Shown here in pieces: positions 31,989 through 41,596 of a DNA stretch of 46,400 nt. The stretch is from Oscillospiraceae bacterium (GTDB lineage Bacteria > Bacillota > Clostridia > Oscillospirales > Oscillospiraceae). Position 1 is the first letter of the stretch, and each line of letters starts with the position of its first letter. Below the pieces are notes generated by a model that saw nothing but the letters and a program-made list of their open reading frames with translations, had not been told where the DNA came from and searched no databases. The stretch spans positions 1-46,400 of the forward strand of contig JAFPWF010000005.1 in assembly GCA_017395085.1 (NCBI GenBank), given 5' to 3'. The translations under genes were made by a program, and so were the position numbers.

Positions 31989-34436
31989 ATGAACGTGGAA
32001 TATTACGCAGTACCGCCCGTAGGGTATGAGGATCCCGCGGGCATGAACTTCAAGGAGTTCATCCGCTGGAAGATGAAGGCCGTCCCCGGCAGCGACGGGC
32101 GGAAAACCGTAACCGCGGCCGAACTTGCCGACGCGCTCGGCGTGAACATCAAGGTCCTGCTGGATATCCTGAACGGCCGCCGCGCCGGCCCGGACCGCAG
32201 GGACTTCGTCATCGCGCTCTGCGCCCAGCTCGGCCTGGACGCCGACGACACGAACGACGCGCTCGGCCTCTTCCCGGGCACGCTGCGCCTGCTTTCGGCG
32301 GACGACGGGCGCGACCGCGAGATCATGCGCGTGCTGAACGCGGACTTTGACCGGGAGATCAGCTTCGCCGCGCTGGAAGACCACCTCCGTCAGAAGAACC
32401 TCCCTTCTCTGAAAGTCAGATACCGGAACCAGTCCACTGATGAAAGGAGAAACGGAATGGACAAAAAGAAGATCAACTGGGGGCTCAAGTCCGAGGAGCT
32501 GCGCCAGCGTTACAACTACTACACCTCGCTCGGCTACGACGACAAAACCGCCACGGTGCTCTCGCTGTACACCTACGGCGGCAGGGCGGTCCCCAAGTTC
32601 AGCATCAAGGACGCGTACGAGGCCTTTGTCAACGGCGAGGAGTACCCGCCCCGGCCGAAGCCGGCATGGGACCTGGACACCATGCGTTACTACGCCCTGA
32701 GTAAGGACGGAGGGGACACGGCGACCCTGAACTTTGAGTCATCGCCGACCATTACGGCCGGTGCCGGAAAACCCGTTCCCTGCGCGGCGCCTTCCATGGA
32801 CCTGGACATCGAAGCAGGTTATGACCCGACCTTCAAGGAGGAGTGCATCGCCCCCGCTGCGCCCGCCCCGGCGCCTGACAGCGACGACCTCTTCATGATG
32901 GAAAAAGACGAATACGTCGATGCCGCACGGTTGGAGGCAAAAATTGCCCCGGCCGCACCGAAAGCAACTGCGGGCAGGAAGCACATCATGTTCCGCGGGA
33001 GAACAACCCTTCAGGAATTCGACACCGACGAGTACCAGCCCATCGAGGAGAAGGACTTCCGCACCACCATGCGCGAGCTGACCTCCACCTTCCGCATGAC
33101 CACCAACACGGCCTCGGTAGGCGTGCTCTTCAACCAGCTGCGCAACCGCAGGGGCATCGACCGCAGCATGGTGCGCATCGAGGAGATGCTCAACTACTTC
33201 CGCTACCGCAGCCCCAAGCCGGAAGAGGAGATGTTCCGCATCAGCACCGAGCTCAGGGACAGGGAAAACGGCAACAAGCTCCTCTACATCAACGTGCAGG
33301 GCAAAGAGGAAGTCAAAGAGAAGCAGAACATCGTCGTCCTGCTGGACGTCTCCGGCAGCATGACCGGTAACGTCGTGCAGACGCAGGCCGCGATCGCCAC
33401 CGTCATCAGCAAACTGAAAAAGGGCGACACCTTCAGCCTGGTGACCTACAGCGGCGAGGACGAAGTCGTCCTGGACGGCGTGACGGTCCAGTCCCGGGCG
33501 GAGATCACCCAGATCCTGGAGAAGTTCCTCGGGCTGGAGGTCGACGGCTGGACGAACGGTTCCGCGGGCATCGAAAAGGCCTACCGCATCGGAAAGCGCA
33601 ACTACCGCCCCGGCGGAAACAACCAGGTCATCCTCATCACCGACGGCGACCTGAACTTCGGCATCACCAGCCAGGGCGGCCTGGAGAAGCTCATCGAGGA
33701 GAAGAAAAAGGACAATCTCTTCCTCTCCGTCATCGGCACCGGCCTTGAAAACTTCAAGGACAACAAGCTCGAGACGCTCGCAAATCACGGCAACGGCGTT
33801 TACCGCGTGGTGAACAACCTCAACGACGTGAAGAAGAGCATCCGCGACGAGTACGCCTCCCTGGTGAACATCATCGCCAAGGACGTCAAGGCGCAGGTGG
33901 AGTTCAACCCCGAGGTGGTCGAGTCCTTCCGCCTGCTGGGCTTTGAAAACCGCGAGCTGAAGCACGAGGAATTCACCGACGATGCCGTGATCTCCGAGCC
34001 CTTCGGCTCCGGCGGCTGCGGCGTGGCCCTGTACGAGCTGAAACTGCGCGACGGCTTCGAGCCCCGCATGGTGGAAAACCGCTACACCCGCGTCGTCACC
34101 ACCGGCTCGCGCGAGCTGGGCACGGTCAAGGTGCGCTACAAGGAGCCACTGGAGGATACCTCGCACGAAGTGGAGCACGTGATCGCCGAAACCGGCGAGC
34201 GCTACACCGATAACCTGGTGCTGGCTTCCGTCGTGTACGTCTGCGCCGAAAAGCTGCGCGACTCCGACAAGATCGACGCCCGGGACGAAGCCCTGGCCCT
34301 GGCGGACCTCGACCGGCTGGGCGTGGAGATCAAGGTGCTGAACCTCGACGAGCTGGACAAGCTGCGCGAGATCCTCAGGCGCAGCAGGGAGCAGCTGGGC
34401 GTGACCGTCAGCAGGAATGAGGACTTCGAATGGTAA
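31989..34436 (+). CDS. VWA-domain protein of the YfbK type with N-terminal HTH-like extension
   Basis: An 815-aa cytoplasmic protein. Residues 1-150 carry a Cro-like HTH (TAAELADALGVNIKVLLDIL). A variable linker follows, then the VWA N-terminal region (about 345-440). The VWA domain proper has the MIDAS motif LLDVSGSMTG (Asp near 452), a Thr site and ITDGDLNFG (near 550). A DUF3520-like C-terminus matches E. coli YfbK. A strong internal site GAAAGGAG before ATG 32458 suggests a second shorter product without the HTH. RBS GAGGGAGG at the first ATG. Its stop overlaps the start of the SseB-like gene. Confidence 0.8.
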   Translation: MNVEYYAVPPVGYEDPAGMNFKEFIRWKMKAVPGSDGRKTVTAAELADALGVNIKVLLDILNGRRAGPDRRDFVIALCAQLGLDADDTNDALGLFPGTLRLLSADDGRDREIMRVLNADFDREISFAALEDHLRQKNLPSLKVRYRNQSTDERRNGMDKKKINWGLKSEELRQRYNYYTSLGYDDKTATVLSLYTYGGRAVPKFSIKDAYEAFVNGEEYPPRPKPAWDLDTMRYYALSKDGGDTATLNFESSPTITAGAGKPVPCAAPSMDLDIEAGYDPTFKEECIAPAAPAPAPDSDDLFMMEKDEYVDAARLEAKIAPAAPKATAGRKHIMFRGRTTLQEFDTDEYQPIEEKDFRTTMRELTSTFRMTTNTASVGVLFNQLRNRRGIDRSMVRIEEMLNYFRYRSPKPEEEMFRISTELRDRENGNKLLYINVQGKEEVKEKQNIVVLLDVSGSMTGNVVQTQAAIATVISKLKKGDTFSLVTYSGEDEVVLDGVTVQSRAEITQILEKFLGLEVDGWTNGSAGIEKAYRIGKRNYRPGGNNQVILITDGDLNFGITSQGGLEKLIEEKKKDNLFLSVIGTGLENFKDNKLETLANHGNGVYRVVNNLNDVKKSIRDEYASLVNIIAKDVKAQVEFNPEVVESFRLLGFENRELKHEEFTDDAVISEPFGSGGCGVALYELKLRDGFEPRMVENRYTRVVTTGSRELGTVKVRYKEPLEDTSHEVEHVIAETGERYTDNLVLASVVYVCAEKLRDSDKIDARDEALALADLDRLGVEIKVLNLDELDKLREILRRSREQLGVTVSRNEDFEW

Positions 34437-34807
34437 AAGATCCCACAGAACGCTTCCGCCTGGACAAGGCGTTCCGGACCTACGCCGCAAACCGGACGGA
34501 GGAAGGCTTTGATCAGTTCCTCAACGAGTTTGCCGACTGCATCCGGGAGGGCCGGCATGCGATGGTCCCCGCGGAGTATGCTTCCGGGGCGCTGCAGTAC
34601 AGCCTGTTCCGCGGCCCCGGGGGCTGGTACTACGGGATCTGCACCTCCCCGGAAGAACTGGACCTGCTGCCCGAGGCGGTCACGGTGGTTATTCTCTTAA
34701 GCGACATGGCAAAAAGAGCGGGCGAGGACGAAGAACTCAAGGGGATCTGCGTAAACCCGGGGAACAAAGACCGAGTCTATATCCCGAGAGAGTACTTCAT
34801 GGTATAA
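34430..34807 (+). CDS. SseB-like small protein
   Basis: A 125-aa protein with a short N-terminal helix region (DKAFRTYAANRTEEGFDQFLNE, split at residue 20) and a beta-rich C-terminus, similar in layout to SseB N-terminal domains. Its ATG overlaps the VWA stop (ATGGTAA), so it is a coupled partner of the VWA protein. A terminator follows at once (34806-34838). The family call is tentative. Confidence 0.5.
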   Translation: MVKDPTERFRLDKAFRTYAANRTEEGFDQFLNEFADCIREGRHAMVPAEYASGALQYSLFRGPGGWYYGICTSPEELDLLPEAVTVVILLSDMAKRAGEDEELKGICVNPGNKDRVYIPREYFMV

Positions 34808-34838
34808 AACCGGGGGAGCCTGAGCTCCCCCTGGTTTT
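34806..34838 (+). terminator. Terminator of the VWA operon
   Basis: AAAACC...GGTTTT outer arms with a GGGGGAGC/GCTCCCCC stem and CTGA loop. Confidence 0.9.
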
Positions 34839-34881
34839 CAATATGTGAAAGGCATTGCTGTGGTTGAATCGGAGGTAGGAA

Positions 34882-35481
34882 ATGGAACGTACAATCCAAA
34901 AAATGGAACAAGCGCTCCTCTCAGAGGAGGAAACTGATTGGGACAATACGTTGTCTGAACTAATACAGGAGAACAGGTTCCGCAGACGAGGTTTCAGTTA
35001 CGGGTGCTGGCTGAGCAGGACCAGACAGATGAAGAGTAATTCAGTGAGCATACCATATATTCGTACTGAAATTGGAATGGCACCACCTAAAGATCCCATG
35101 CAAGAAAAAACGAACAGGTGGGGTCATATGCTCTACCTTTCCACAGACTTAAACTATCGTTCGGGTTTTCAAGAAGTAGGAATTCTAAACGATGGAATCA
35201 AAGCAACAGTTGGGTATTTTTTTGTTGAGGAGCATCTGAAACTATTTGATGCGACGTGGCCGTTTGCTATGGCAGAGCACTCCAAAAAATATGGCGGAAG
35301 GAAATCTGACGAAGCATTGTTGGCAATGGTTTACTTGATTGATAAATGGTTCAACACTGCAGAAGAAGAAAATGAAAAGGTTTATCAATTAACGAATCAT
35401 ATAGCAAAACTGATACGTGACAAAACAGATTTGGACGGTATAATATATAAGAGCACTATCAGCATTTTCATACTCAATTAA
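34882..35481 (+). CDS. RES-domain-like protein, C-terminus degenerate
   Basis: A 199-aa protein of low GC content. The centre reads HMLYLSTDLNYRSGFQEVG and then ATVGYFFVEEHLKLFD, resembling the RES fold of NAD-degrading toxins. The usual C-terminal block is only partly kept (DLDGIIYKS) before the frame ends, as if shifted. No Xre-type antitoxin lies next to it. GGAGG precedes the ATG. Start of the AT-rich island. Family assignment is by pattern only. Confidence 0.4.
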   Translation: MERTIQKMEQALLSEEETDWDNTLSELIQENRFRRRGFSYGCWLSRTRQMKSNSVSIPYIRTEIGMAPPKDPMQEKTNRWGHMLYLSTDLNYRSGFQEVGILNDGIKATVGYFFVEEHLKLFDATWPFAMAEHSKKYGGRKSDEALLAMVYLIDKWFNTAEEENEKVYQLTNHIAKLIRDKTDLDGIIYKSTISIFILN

Positions 35482-35633
35482 TGCAAGAATTCGAGAGTTA
35501 TTTCCCTTATACTCTAATTTATTTTGACTCAGGTCGTGAGATGACACAAGATAAAGACCGTATGTACAGAAACTGGTATAAAAATGGAATCAGGGATGAT
35601 GCTGCGATAAATAGATTTTATGGTGGGAGATGA
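35481..35633 (+). pseudogene. 50-codon frame, possible displaced 3' part of the RES-like gene
   Basis: ATG overlaps the stop of the previous frame (TAATG). It reads MQEFESYFPYTLIYFDSG and ends NRFYGGR. No ribosome site. It may be the shifted remainder of the RES-like gene or of another deleted gene. Confidence 0.4.
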
Positions 35634-35740
35634 CAATTGTCTGTACCCAAAGATGAAACTGCGGGGCATGGGCTTCTGGCAGATCGGGTATGAAAAGAAC
35701 ATGGCTCCTAAAAAAATGGGAGATCAAAGGGGGTTATAGC

Positions 35741-36388
35741 ATGGATTATAAATACTATGGACTTGAATTGACACCAGCCATCTTTGAAGCATTGCTTGTT
35801 CAGCTCTTTGATGGGAAGCAATTTAGCAGGCAAGATGCAATTGATAAAATAAAAGCATTCCATCTAGAAAATGGTGGCGTATTAAATAAAGCCTCATATA
35901 TTGCAGTTTTTAAAAAAGCTGCTCAGAGGCTTAAAGATAAAGGATTTGAAAATATCGGTTACGGTATTTGGAGACTATGCTATAAAACAGACGCCATTGA
36001 AGAAATAATTCCAAAGCCCAAAAAGGAGCAATCAAGTTTTCAGGCTGATAAAGAGATTGGTAGTGGAAGCAGTTCCATTTATGTTTATTATTATGATAGA
36101 TATAAGGAACTAGCTATTTTAAAAGGCAATAGCGAATGGGAATGCAAAATAGGGCGGACAGATGTCGAGCCAATAGGGAGAGTGTTAAATCAAGCAGGAA
36201 CTTGCTATCCAGAGCTTCCGCATATTGCATTAATAATATACTGTGATAACTCATCATTACTTGAAACCACTATTCATAGTATTTTGAAAATGAAACAGAA
36301 ATGGATTCCCAGTGCCCCTGGAAAAGAATGGTTTAATACTTCTCCAGAGGAGATTGAGCAGCTTTATTACTCCATCTTTGAGGGATGA
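35741..36388 (+). CDS. GIY-YIG nuclease-superfamily protein, partner of the helicase
   Basis: A 215-aa protein. Residues 8-82 form a winged-helix-like domain (TPAIFEALLVQLFDG ... GIWRL). Residues 111-205 are a divergent GIY-YIG nuclease domain of the T5orf172/MUG113 type: SIYVYYYD, CKIGRT (about 135-140), the probable catalytic Glu in LLETTIH (about 175) and GKEWF. The ATG at 35741 is used because AAAGGGGG precedes it; an earlier ATG lies in remnant sequence. Its TGA overlaps the start of the helicase gene (ATGA), so the two are strictly coupled. AT-rich compared with the host. Confidence 0.75.
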   Translation: MDYKYYGLELTPAIFEALLVQLFDGKQFSRQDAIDKIKAFHLENGGVLNKASYIAVFKKAAQRLKDKGFENIGYGIWRLCYKTDAIEEIIPKPKKEQSSFQADKEIGSGSSSIYVYYYDRYKELAILKGNSEWECKIGRTDVEPIGRVLNQAGTCYPELPHIALIIYCDNSSLLETTIHSILKMKQKWIPSAPGKEWFNTSPEEIEQLYYSIFEG

Positions 36389-39300
36389 TCCAAAAAGAAA
36401 TAATAGAGAGATTTAGACCTGATATAACAGATAAACGGAGAACAACAATGCTGCATGATGGATTATATGAGCAAGTTATCAATAAAGGCTTAGATACAGA
36501 GCTTGCTGAGATAGACAAGCTTTGCCAAACTGCGCCTATTGATACCGCAGAAGCATCCAAAGTGTTGGCAAAATATGTTGCTGAGGTTGTCGAGCGAGGG
36601 CTGGACAATCTTAAGGATAATGGTGGAGACCTTGAAGCACAGGTTGCTCTGGTCAATCAGATTATTAATACCATCACGACAGAAACAAAAGAAGCTGACT
36701 TCGACACACTCTCAGTTGCAGAGCGGGCGGAGCAGCTTCTTGCTCTTTTTGGCAGACAGAATACCATCTGGGCTGTTGATGAGAAAGCAGAGGTAGTTCG
36801 TCCAGAGACATCTATTGCACAGTCCAGTCTATTTACCGGGGCTATTCACGAGCCACAGATGTATACCGAACTCAAAAAAGAGATCGTCTCCTGCAATCGT
36901 ATTGACATGCTCGTCTCTTTTATCAAATGGAGCGGCCTCCGACTGATCATGGAGGAACTAACCACCTTCACACAAAACGGTGGGCAACTTCGCATTATTA
37001 CAACTTCCTATATGGGAGCAACCGATGTAAAGGCTATTGAGGAGCTACGCAAGCTCTCTAACACACAGATTAAGGTCAGTTACAACACAAAAATCACTCG
37101 TCTACATGCAAAAGCATACATCTTCTACCGTGATACTGGTTTTACAACGGCTTATGTAGGCTCATCCAACATCTCAAATGCAGCGTTGACCAGCGGTTTG
37201 GAATGGAATACGAAAATCACGAAAAAAGACCTGCCGGAGACGGTGGATAAGGTCGCAGCCACTTTTGAATTCTACTGGAATGATAAGGAATTTGAATACT
37301 ATGATGAGGGACAGCGAGAACGCCTTGCCCGGGCTTTGAAAGCTGAGAAGTATTACGACAGCAACAACTCCGAAATCTATACCATGGATATCCAGCCATA
37401 TTCCTACCAGCAGGAGATTTTGGATAGGCTGGAAGCTGAGCGAACAGTCCGTGGTTATACCAGAAACCTGGTGGTAGCAGCTACAGGCACAGGAAAAACT
37501 GTCATTTCTGCTTTGGATTATAAGCGCTTCAAAAAACAACATGCAGGCAAGCCCTGTCGGTTACTATTTATCGCGCACAGGGAAGAAATTCTGAAACAGA
37601 GTATGTATACTTTCCGTGCGGTGTTGAAGGATGCAAACTTTGGAGAAATGTTTGTGGGCAGCTACCGACCGGAGAGCCTTGATCATCTTTTCATGTCTAT
37701 TCAGACATTCAACAGTCAGGATTTCACTTCTAAAACCACACCGGATTATTATGATTATATTATTGTGGATGAGTTCCACCATGCAGCAGCACCGACGTAC
37801 AAGAAACTGCTGGAATATTACCAACCCAAAATCCTGCTTGGCCTGACAGCCACACCGGAACGAATGGATGGAAAGAGCATCCTTGGCTACTTTGGCAATC
37901 GTATTGCAGCCGAGATTCGTCTGCCGGAAGCCATTGACCGAAAGTTGCTCTGTCCTTTCCAGTATTTTGGTGTTACTGACACGGTAGACCTGGATCAACT
38001 GAAATGGTCTGCCGGAGGTTATGATAAAACAGAGCTTTCCAATCTGTATACGATCAGCGGTATAATTGCAAAACAGCGAGCTGACCACGTTATAACCTCG
38101 CTGTTGAAATATGTGACAGATATTAACGATGTAAAAGGTTTAGGCTTTTGCGTCACCGTAGAACATGCGGAATTTATGTGCCGGTATTTCAATGAGCATG
38201 GGATTCCATCCATGTTCCTGACCGGAAAATCCCCGGACGAGGAACGCCGTAATGCAAAAGATAACCTTATCTCAGGCAAGGTACGCTTTATCTTTGTTGT
38301 TGACATTTATAATGAGGGTGTAGATATCCCGGAAGTTAACACAGTGTTATTCCTGCGCCCAACAGAATCTCTGACGATCTTTCTGCAGCAGTTAGGCCGT
38401 GGGCTGCGTCTTGCAGAGGACAAGGAGTGCTTGACGGTACTAGACTTCATCGGACAAGCAAACAGAAAGTACAACTTTGAGGATAAATTTGCTGCGTTGC
38501 TCTCTAACACCACGCGCAGTGTAACACGAGAGATCAAGGACGGTTTTGTATCCGCTCCAAAAGGATGCTATATCCAGTTAGAAAAGAAAGCCACAAAGTA
38601 TATTCTAGATAACATCCGTGCTTCCTATGGATACAGCGCCGGGTTGGTGACTCGCATTGCTTCCTTTGAAGATGATTCCGGGTTGGAGCTCAGTCTTGCT
38701 AACTTTCTTGATTATTATCATTTGGATCCCCGGAGCATCTACAAGTTTGCATCATTCTCACGTCTTTGCGCACGGGCAGATATGATTGATGATTTTGCCG
38801 AGCCTTCTGAAGAGACGTTGACCAAAGCACTTGCAAAGCTGGCGGTGATCGACTCCCGCCGCTGGATTACCTTCTTATTGGATCTTCTGCCAAGGTTGGA
38901 TGACGTTGATTTCGATAAGCTTTCCGACTATGAAAAAAGAATGCTCCAGATGTTTTATATTACTGTATGGGGTAAAGCCGCAGAAGATTGGAGCAGCGAT
39001 GAAGTATGGGACAATCTCTATGCGTTGGCCGATAGCCCTGTGCTGCTTGGAGAGATCATCGATCTGATGAAGTATCAATACGACCGAATTGATTTCATAG
39101 ATGCCCCGGTCGAAGTCGGCTTTGAGTGCCCCCTGGATCTCCATTGCACCTATACTCGTGATCAACTGCTGGTAGCATTGGATTTCTTGAAGCCTGCCAC
39201 TGTGCGTGAAGGTGTTAAATGGCTGCCAGAAAAGAAACTGGACGTGTTTTTCGTAACGCTGAACAAGTCAGATAAAGACTATTCACCGACGACCATGTAT

Positions 39301-39597
39301 AACGATTACTCTATCAATGAATGGCTGTTCCACTGGCAGAGTCAGAGCACAACGGCAGAGAAGTCTTCAACAGGGCAGAGATATATCCATCACAAAGAGA
39401 AGGGGAGCCGGGTGCTATTATTTGTCCGAGAATTCAAAGCGGATCGGATTAACAACGGAGCGGAGGCATACACTTACCTTGGCACAGTAAACTATGTGAA
39501 GCATGAGGGTGAGAAGCCTATGAATATCACATGGAAATTGGATGCACCGATCCCGGCAAAGTATTTAAAGAAAACGAACAAATTGGTAGTGGGATAA
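36385..39597 (+). CDS. PLD nuclease - SF2 helicase - DUF3427 protein (candidate defence helicase)
   Basis: A 1070-aa protein. Residues 1-150 are a helical N-terminus. Residues 155-300 form a phospholipase-D-type nuclease domain with HAKAYIFY (His241, Lys243) and SSNIS (260-264). Residues 340-690 form an SF2 helicase: ATGTGKT (366-372), DEFHHAAAP (462-470), LTATPER (487-493), EGVDIPE (644-650) and QQLGRGLR (668-675). The last 350 residues match the DUF3427 region. Enzymes of this layout should track on DNA and cut it. Partner of the GIY-YIG protein through an ATGA overlap. Its AT-rich composition and its place in an accessory island suggest phage or plasmid defence; this is inference. Confidence 0.85.
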   Translation: MIQKEIIERFRPDITDKRRTTMLHDGLYEQVINKGLDTELAEIDKLCQTAPIDTAEASKVLAKYVAEVVERGLDNLKDNGGDLEAQVALVNQIINTITTETKEADFDTLSVAERAEQLLALFGRQNTIWAVDEKAEVVRPETSIAQSSLFTGAIHEPQMYTELKKEIVSCNRIDMLVSFIKWSGLRLIMEELTTFTQNGGQLRIITTSYMGATDVKAIEELRKLSNTQIKVSYNTKITRLHAKAYIFYRDTGFTTAYVGSSNISNAALTSGLEWNTKITKKDLPETVDKVAATFEFYWNDKEFEYYDEGQRERLARALKAEKYYDSNNSEIYTMDIQPYSYQQEILDRLEAERTVRGYTRNLVVAATGTGKTVISALDYKRFKKQHAGKPCRLLFIAHREEILKQSMYTFRAVLKDANFGEMFVGSYRPESLDHLFMSIQTFNSQDFTSKTTPDYYDYIIVDEFHHAAAPTYKKLLEYYQPKILLGLTATPERMDGKSILGYFGNRIAAEIRLPEAIDRKLLCPFQYFGVTDTVDLDQLKWSAGGYDKTELSNLYTISGIIAKQRADHVITSLLKYVTDINDVKGLGFCVTVEHAEFMCRYFNEHGIPSMFLTGKSPDEERRNAKDNLISGKVRFIFVVDIYNEGVDIPEVNTVLFLRPTESLTIFLQQLGRGLRLAEDKECLTVLDFIGQANRKYNFEDKFAALLSNTTRSVTREIKDGFVSAPKGCYIQLEKKATKYILDNIRASYGYSAGLVTRIASFEDDSGLELSLANFLDYYHLDPRSIYKFASFSRLCARADMIDDFAEPSEETLTKALAKLAVIDSRRWITFLLDLLPRLDDVDFDKLSDYEKRMLQMFYITVWGKAAEDWSSDEVWDNLYALADSPVLLGEIIDLMKYQYDRIDFIDAPVEVGFECPLDLHCTYTRDQLLVALDFLKPATVREGVKWLPEKKLDVFFVTLNKSDKDYSPTTMYNDYSINEWLFHWQSQSTTAEKSSTGQRYIHHKEKGSRVLLFVREFKADRINNGAEAYTYLGTVNYVKHEGEKPMNITWKLDAPIPAKYLKKTNKLVVG

Positions 39598-39647
39598 AAA
39601 AGTTGTGGTAAGTTTTGTGCTATTTGCATGCCGGAAGGAAGATGAAG

Positions 39648-39965
39648 ATGGACATATGGACTGAACTGAGAAACAAGGCTCAGGAAAGAAGAGATGCAGT
39701 CTATACGGATCCGAAATCCACAGAAAAGGACAAAAAGCTGGCGGATGACGTCGTCAGGTTCTTCCGCAACGATGACTACATCCGCAATGCGCCGAAGGAC
39801 ACCCTCTTTGAATTGTTCAAATACCTGAAATACAAATTCAGTTACCCTGGGTATGAAGAATACGAAGAGATGTATGCGGCGCTGCTGAAAGAGATCGACC
39901 GGAAATACATCCTGATTGACCCTGACTGGCTGCCGCCGGAAATCAGAGACAAGTTTAAAAAATAG
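39648..39965 (+). CDS. Small helical protein, unknown function
   Basis: A 105-aa acidic and basic mixed protein (MDIWTELRNKAQERRD ... PEIRDKFKK), no family recognised. ATG 39648 is preferred since AAGGA lies 8 bases before it. It follows the helicase by 50 bases on the same strand, but its GC content is nearer that of the host, so it may not belong to the island. A terminator follows. Confidence 0.6.
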   Translation: MDIWTELRNKAQERRDAVYTDPKSTEKDKKLADDVVRFFRNDDYIRNAPKDTLFELFKYLKYKFSYPGYEEYEEMYAALLKEIDRKYILIDPDWLPPEIRDKFKK

Positions 39966-39996
39966 AAAATGAGCCGACCTCATTTGAGGCCGGCTC
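39963..39996 (-). terminator. Convergent terminator
   Basis: GAGCCG...CCTC-ATTT-GAGG...CGGCTC hairpin (39971-39996). The T-rich run lies on the minus strand, serving the deacylase operon. Confidence 0.75.
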
Positions 39997-40011
39997 TTAG
40001 TATTGTTGCCG

Positions 40012-41586
40012 CTATCTTCCTTGCCGGAGCACACGCCCAGCGCGGGCCCCCGTCGGTTTGCCACCTTCCACGGCGAGTTTCCCGTTCACAAACACTTTGT
40101 CTATCCCGACATTAGGCTTCAGGGGTTCGACGTAAGTGCATGTTTCACCGATCGTCGCGGGATCAAAAAGGACGATGTCTGCGTCCATCCCGTCGGTAAT
40201 TCTGCCCTTGCCTTTGAGACCATAAATCGCCGCCGGCATGGATGTCATCTTTCTGACAGCCTCCTCCAGGGTCAGCAGACCGCGGTCGCGGACAAATTCG
40301 CCGAGGATTTTCGGAAATGTGCCGATCGCTCTCGGATGGGTCATTTCCATCAGGCCCTGTGCGTACAGAGAGTCGGTGCCGAACATGCAGTCGTGCGCGG
40401 TGACAAGATAGTCCACATCCTCGGACGACATGGAAAAACAGATATCGCCTACGGACATCTTGTTGTCTGCCAGCAGTTTCCAGTATGCGTCAAAGGGTTT
40501 CACCCCAAGAATGCCCGCATACTGCTCGATTGTCTTTCCGAGGGCGTCCGGGGTTGCCGGCGCGGAGATGATCAGGATCCCGCCAAATCCGCAGTGCAGA
40601 ATATCGTTGTCCCATTCTTCGACCGGGTTCAGGATCATATCCTCCAGCTCGGACCGGTATGAGGCCTCCGCGATCCTGTGAAGGAAAACGTCATAACCCT
40701 GTTTCTGCACCGTTGGCGGCAGCGTCGCGCCGAGTGTTGTGGAGCTGGCAGTGTAGGGGTAGACGTCATGCGTACCGCCGGCTTTACGGATCATTTCCGT
40801 CGTATCCCGGACAGCGCCCCAGTTCGCGCGGCCAACTGCTTTGTGGTGCGAAATGTTCACACGCAGCCCCCCGGCTTCCGCGGCGTCGATGGCTTCCTGC
40901 ACGCTTTCCCGCAGCTGATTCCCCTGATTACGGATATGCGACGTGTAAATCGCGTCTGTGCCGGAAACAGCTCTGCACAGCTCTTTGAGTTCCTCTGTGT
41001 CTGCGAAAGAGCCAGGAGCGTACATGAGTCCGGTGGATAGCCCCATCGCTCCCGCGTCAACCGCTTCCCGCAGGAGGCTCTTCATGGTGTCCATTTCTTT
41101 TGCATCCGGCGCTTTCGGGCTCAGACCCATAGCGGCAATACGCAGTGTGCCGTGTGCAGCGAAAAGCGCCATGTTGATGCCGGTGTGCAGTCCGTCAAGT
41201 GTTTCCATCAGGGCCGGCACGCTTGTAAGCGCCTCTGCGTTCGGGTAGATCGGTGCACCCTGATGTTTATAATATCCTACGTATTCCTGCATGTGCGCCG
41301 CAGCGGTCGGGGCAGGGGAAAGGCCGCACTGGCCGCAGATCTCCGTGGTAATTCCCTGTGCGAGTTTCGCGCCGCAAAGCGGGTCCGCAAAGGCGAAGAG
41401 ATCCGTATGTGCATGCACGTCGATGAAGCCGGGGGCGAGAGTCTTCCCGCCGGCGTCGATCGTCACTTCAGCCGGCTCATCGCCGCCAAGCACGATTTTG
41501 CCGTTCCGGATCCCGACGTCCATCTTTCTGGCCGGTACACCCGTGCCGTCTATTACCGACGCGTTTTGAATCAGATAATCCAGCAT
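40012..41586 (-). CDS. N-acyl-D-amino-acid deacylase (D-aminoacylase family)
   Basis: A 524-aa amidohydrolase of the D-aminoacylase group. The metal motif APGFIDVHAHTDL (about residues 50-62) and SPAP after the CGQCG segment (about 84-92) are typical. SHIRNQGNQL, VNISHHKA and SSEDVDYLVTAHDCMFGTDS (split at residue 395) complete the site. It removes acyl groups from N-acyl-D-amino acids or acts on related D-peptides. AAGGAG site. It is the third gene of an operon with two membrane proteins and is opposite a LysR regulator, which suggests uptake and breakdown of a D-amino-acid derivative. Confidence 0.88.
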   Translation of the reverse strand: MLDYLIQNASVIDGTGVPARKMDVGIRNGKIVLGGDEPAEVTIDAGGKTLAPGFIDVHAHTDLFAFADPLCGAKLAQGITTEICGQCGLSPAPTAAAHMQEYVGYYKHQGAPIYPNAEALTSVPALMETLDGLHTGINMALFAAHGTLRIAAMGLSPKAPDAKEMDTMKSLLREAVDAGAMGLSTGLMYAPGSFADTEELKELCRAVSGTDAIYTSHIRNQGNQLRESVQEAIDAAEAGGLRVNISHHKAVGRANWGAVRDTTEMIRKAGGTHDVYPYTASSTTLGATLPPTVQKQGYDVFLHRIAEASYRSELEDMILNPVEEWDNDILHCGFGGILIISAPATPDALGKTIEQYAGILGVKPFDAYWKLLADNKMSVGDICFSMSSEDVDYLVTAHDCMFGTDSLYAQGLMEMTHPRAIGTFPKILGEFVRDRGLLTLEEAVRKMTSMPAAIYGLKGKGRITDGMDADIVLFDPATIGETCTYVEPLKPNVGIDKVFVNGKLAVEGGKPTGARAGRVLRQGR

Positions 41587-41596
41587 GACCGGCTCC

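Noticed and set aside
32739-34490. 583-aa minus-strand frame across the VWA gene
   Set aside because: Antisense of a gene with a clear MIDAS motif; V/L/H/D-rich shadow composition.
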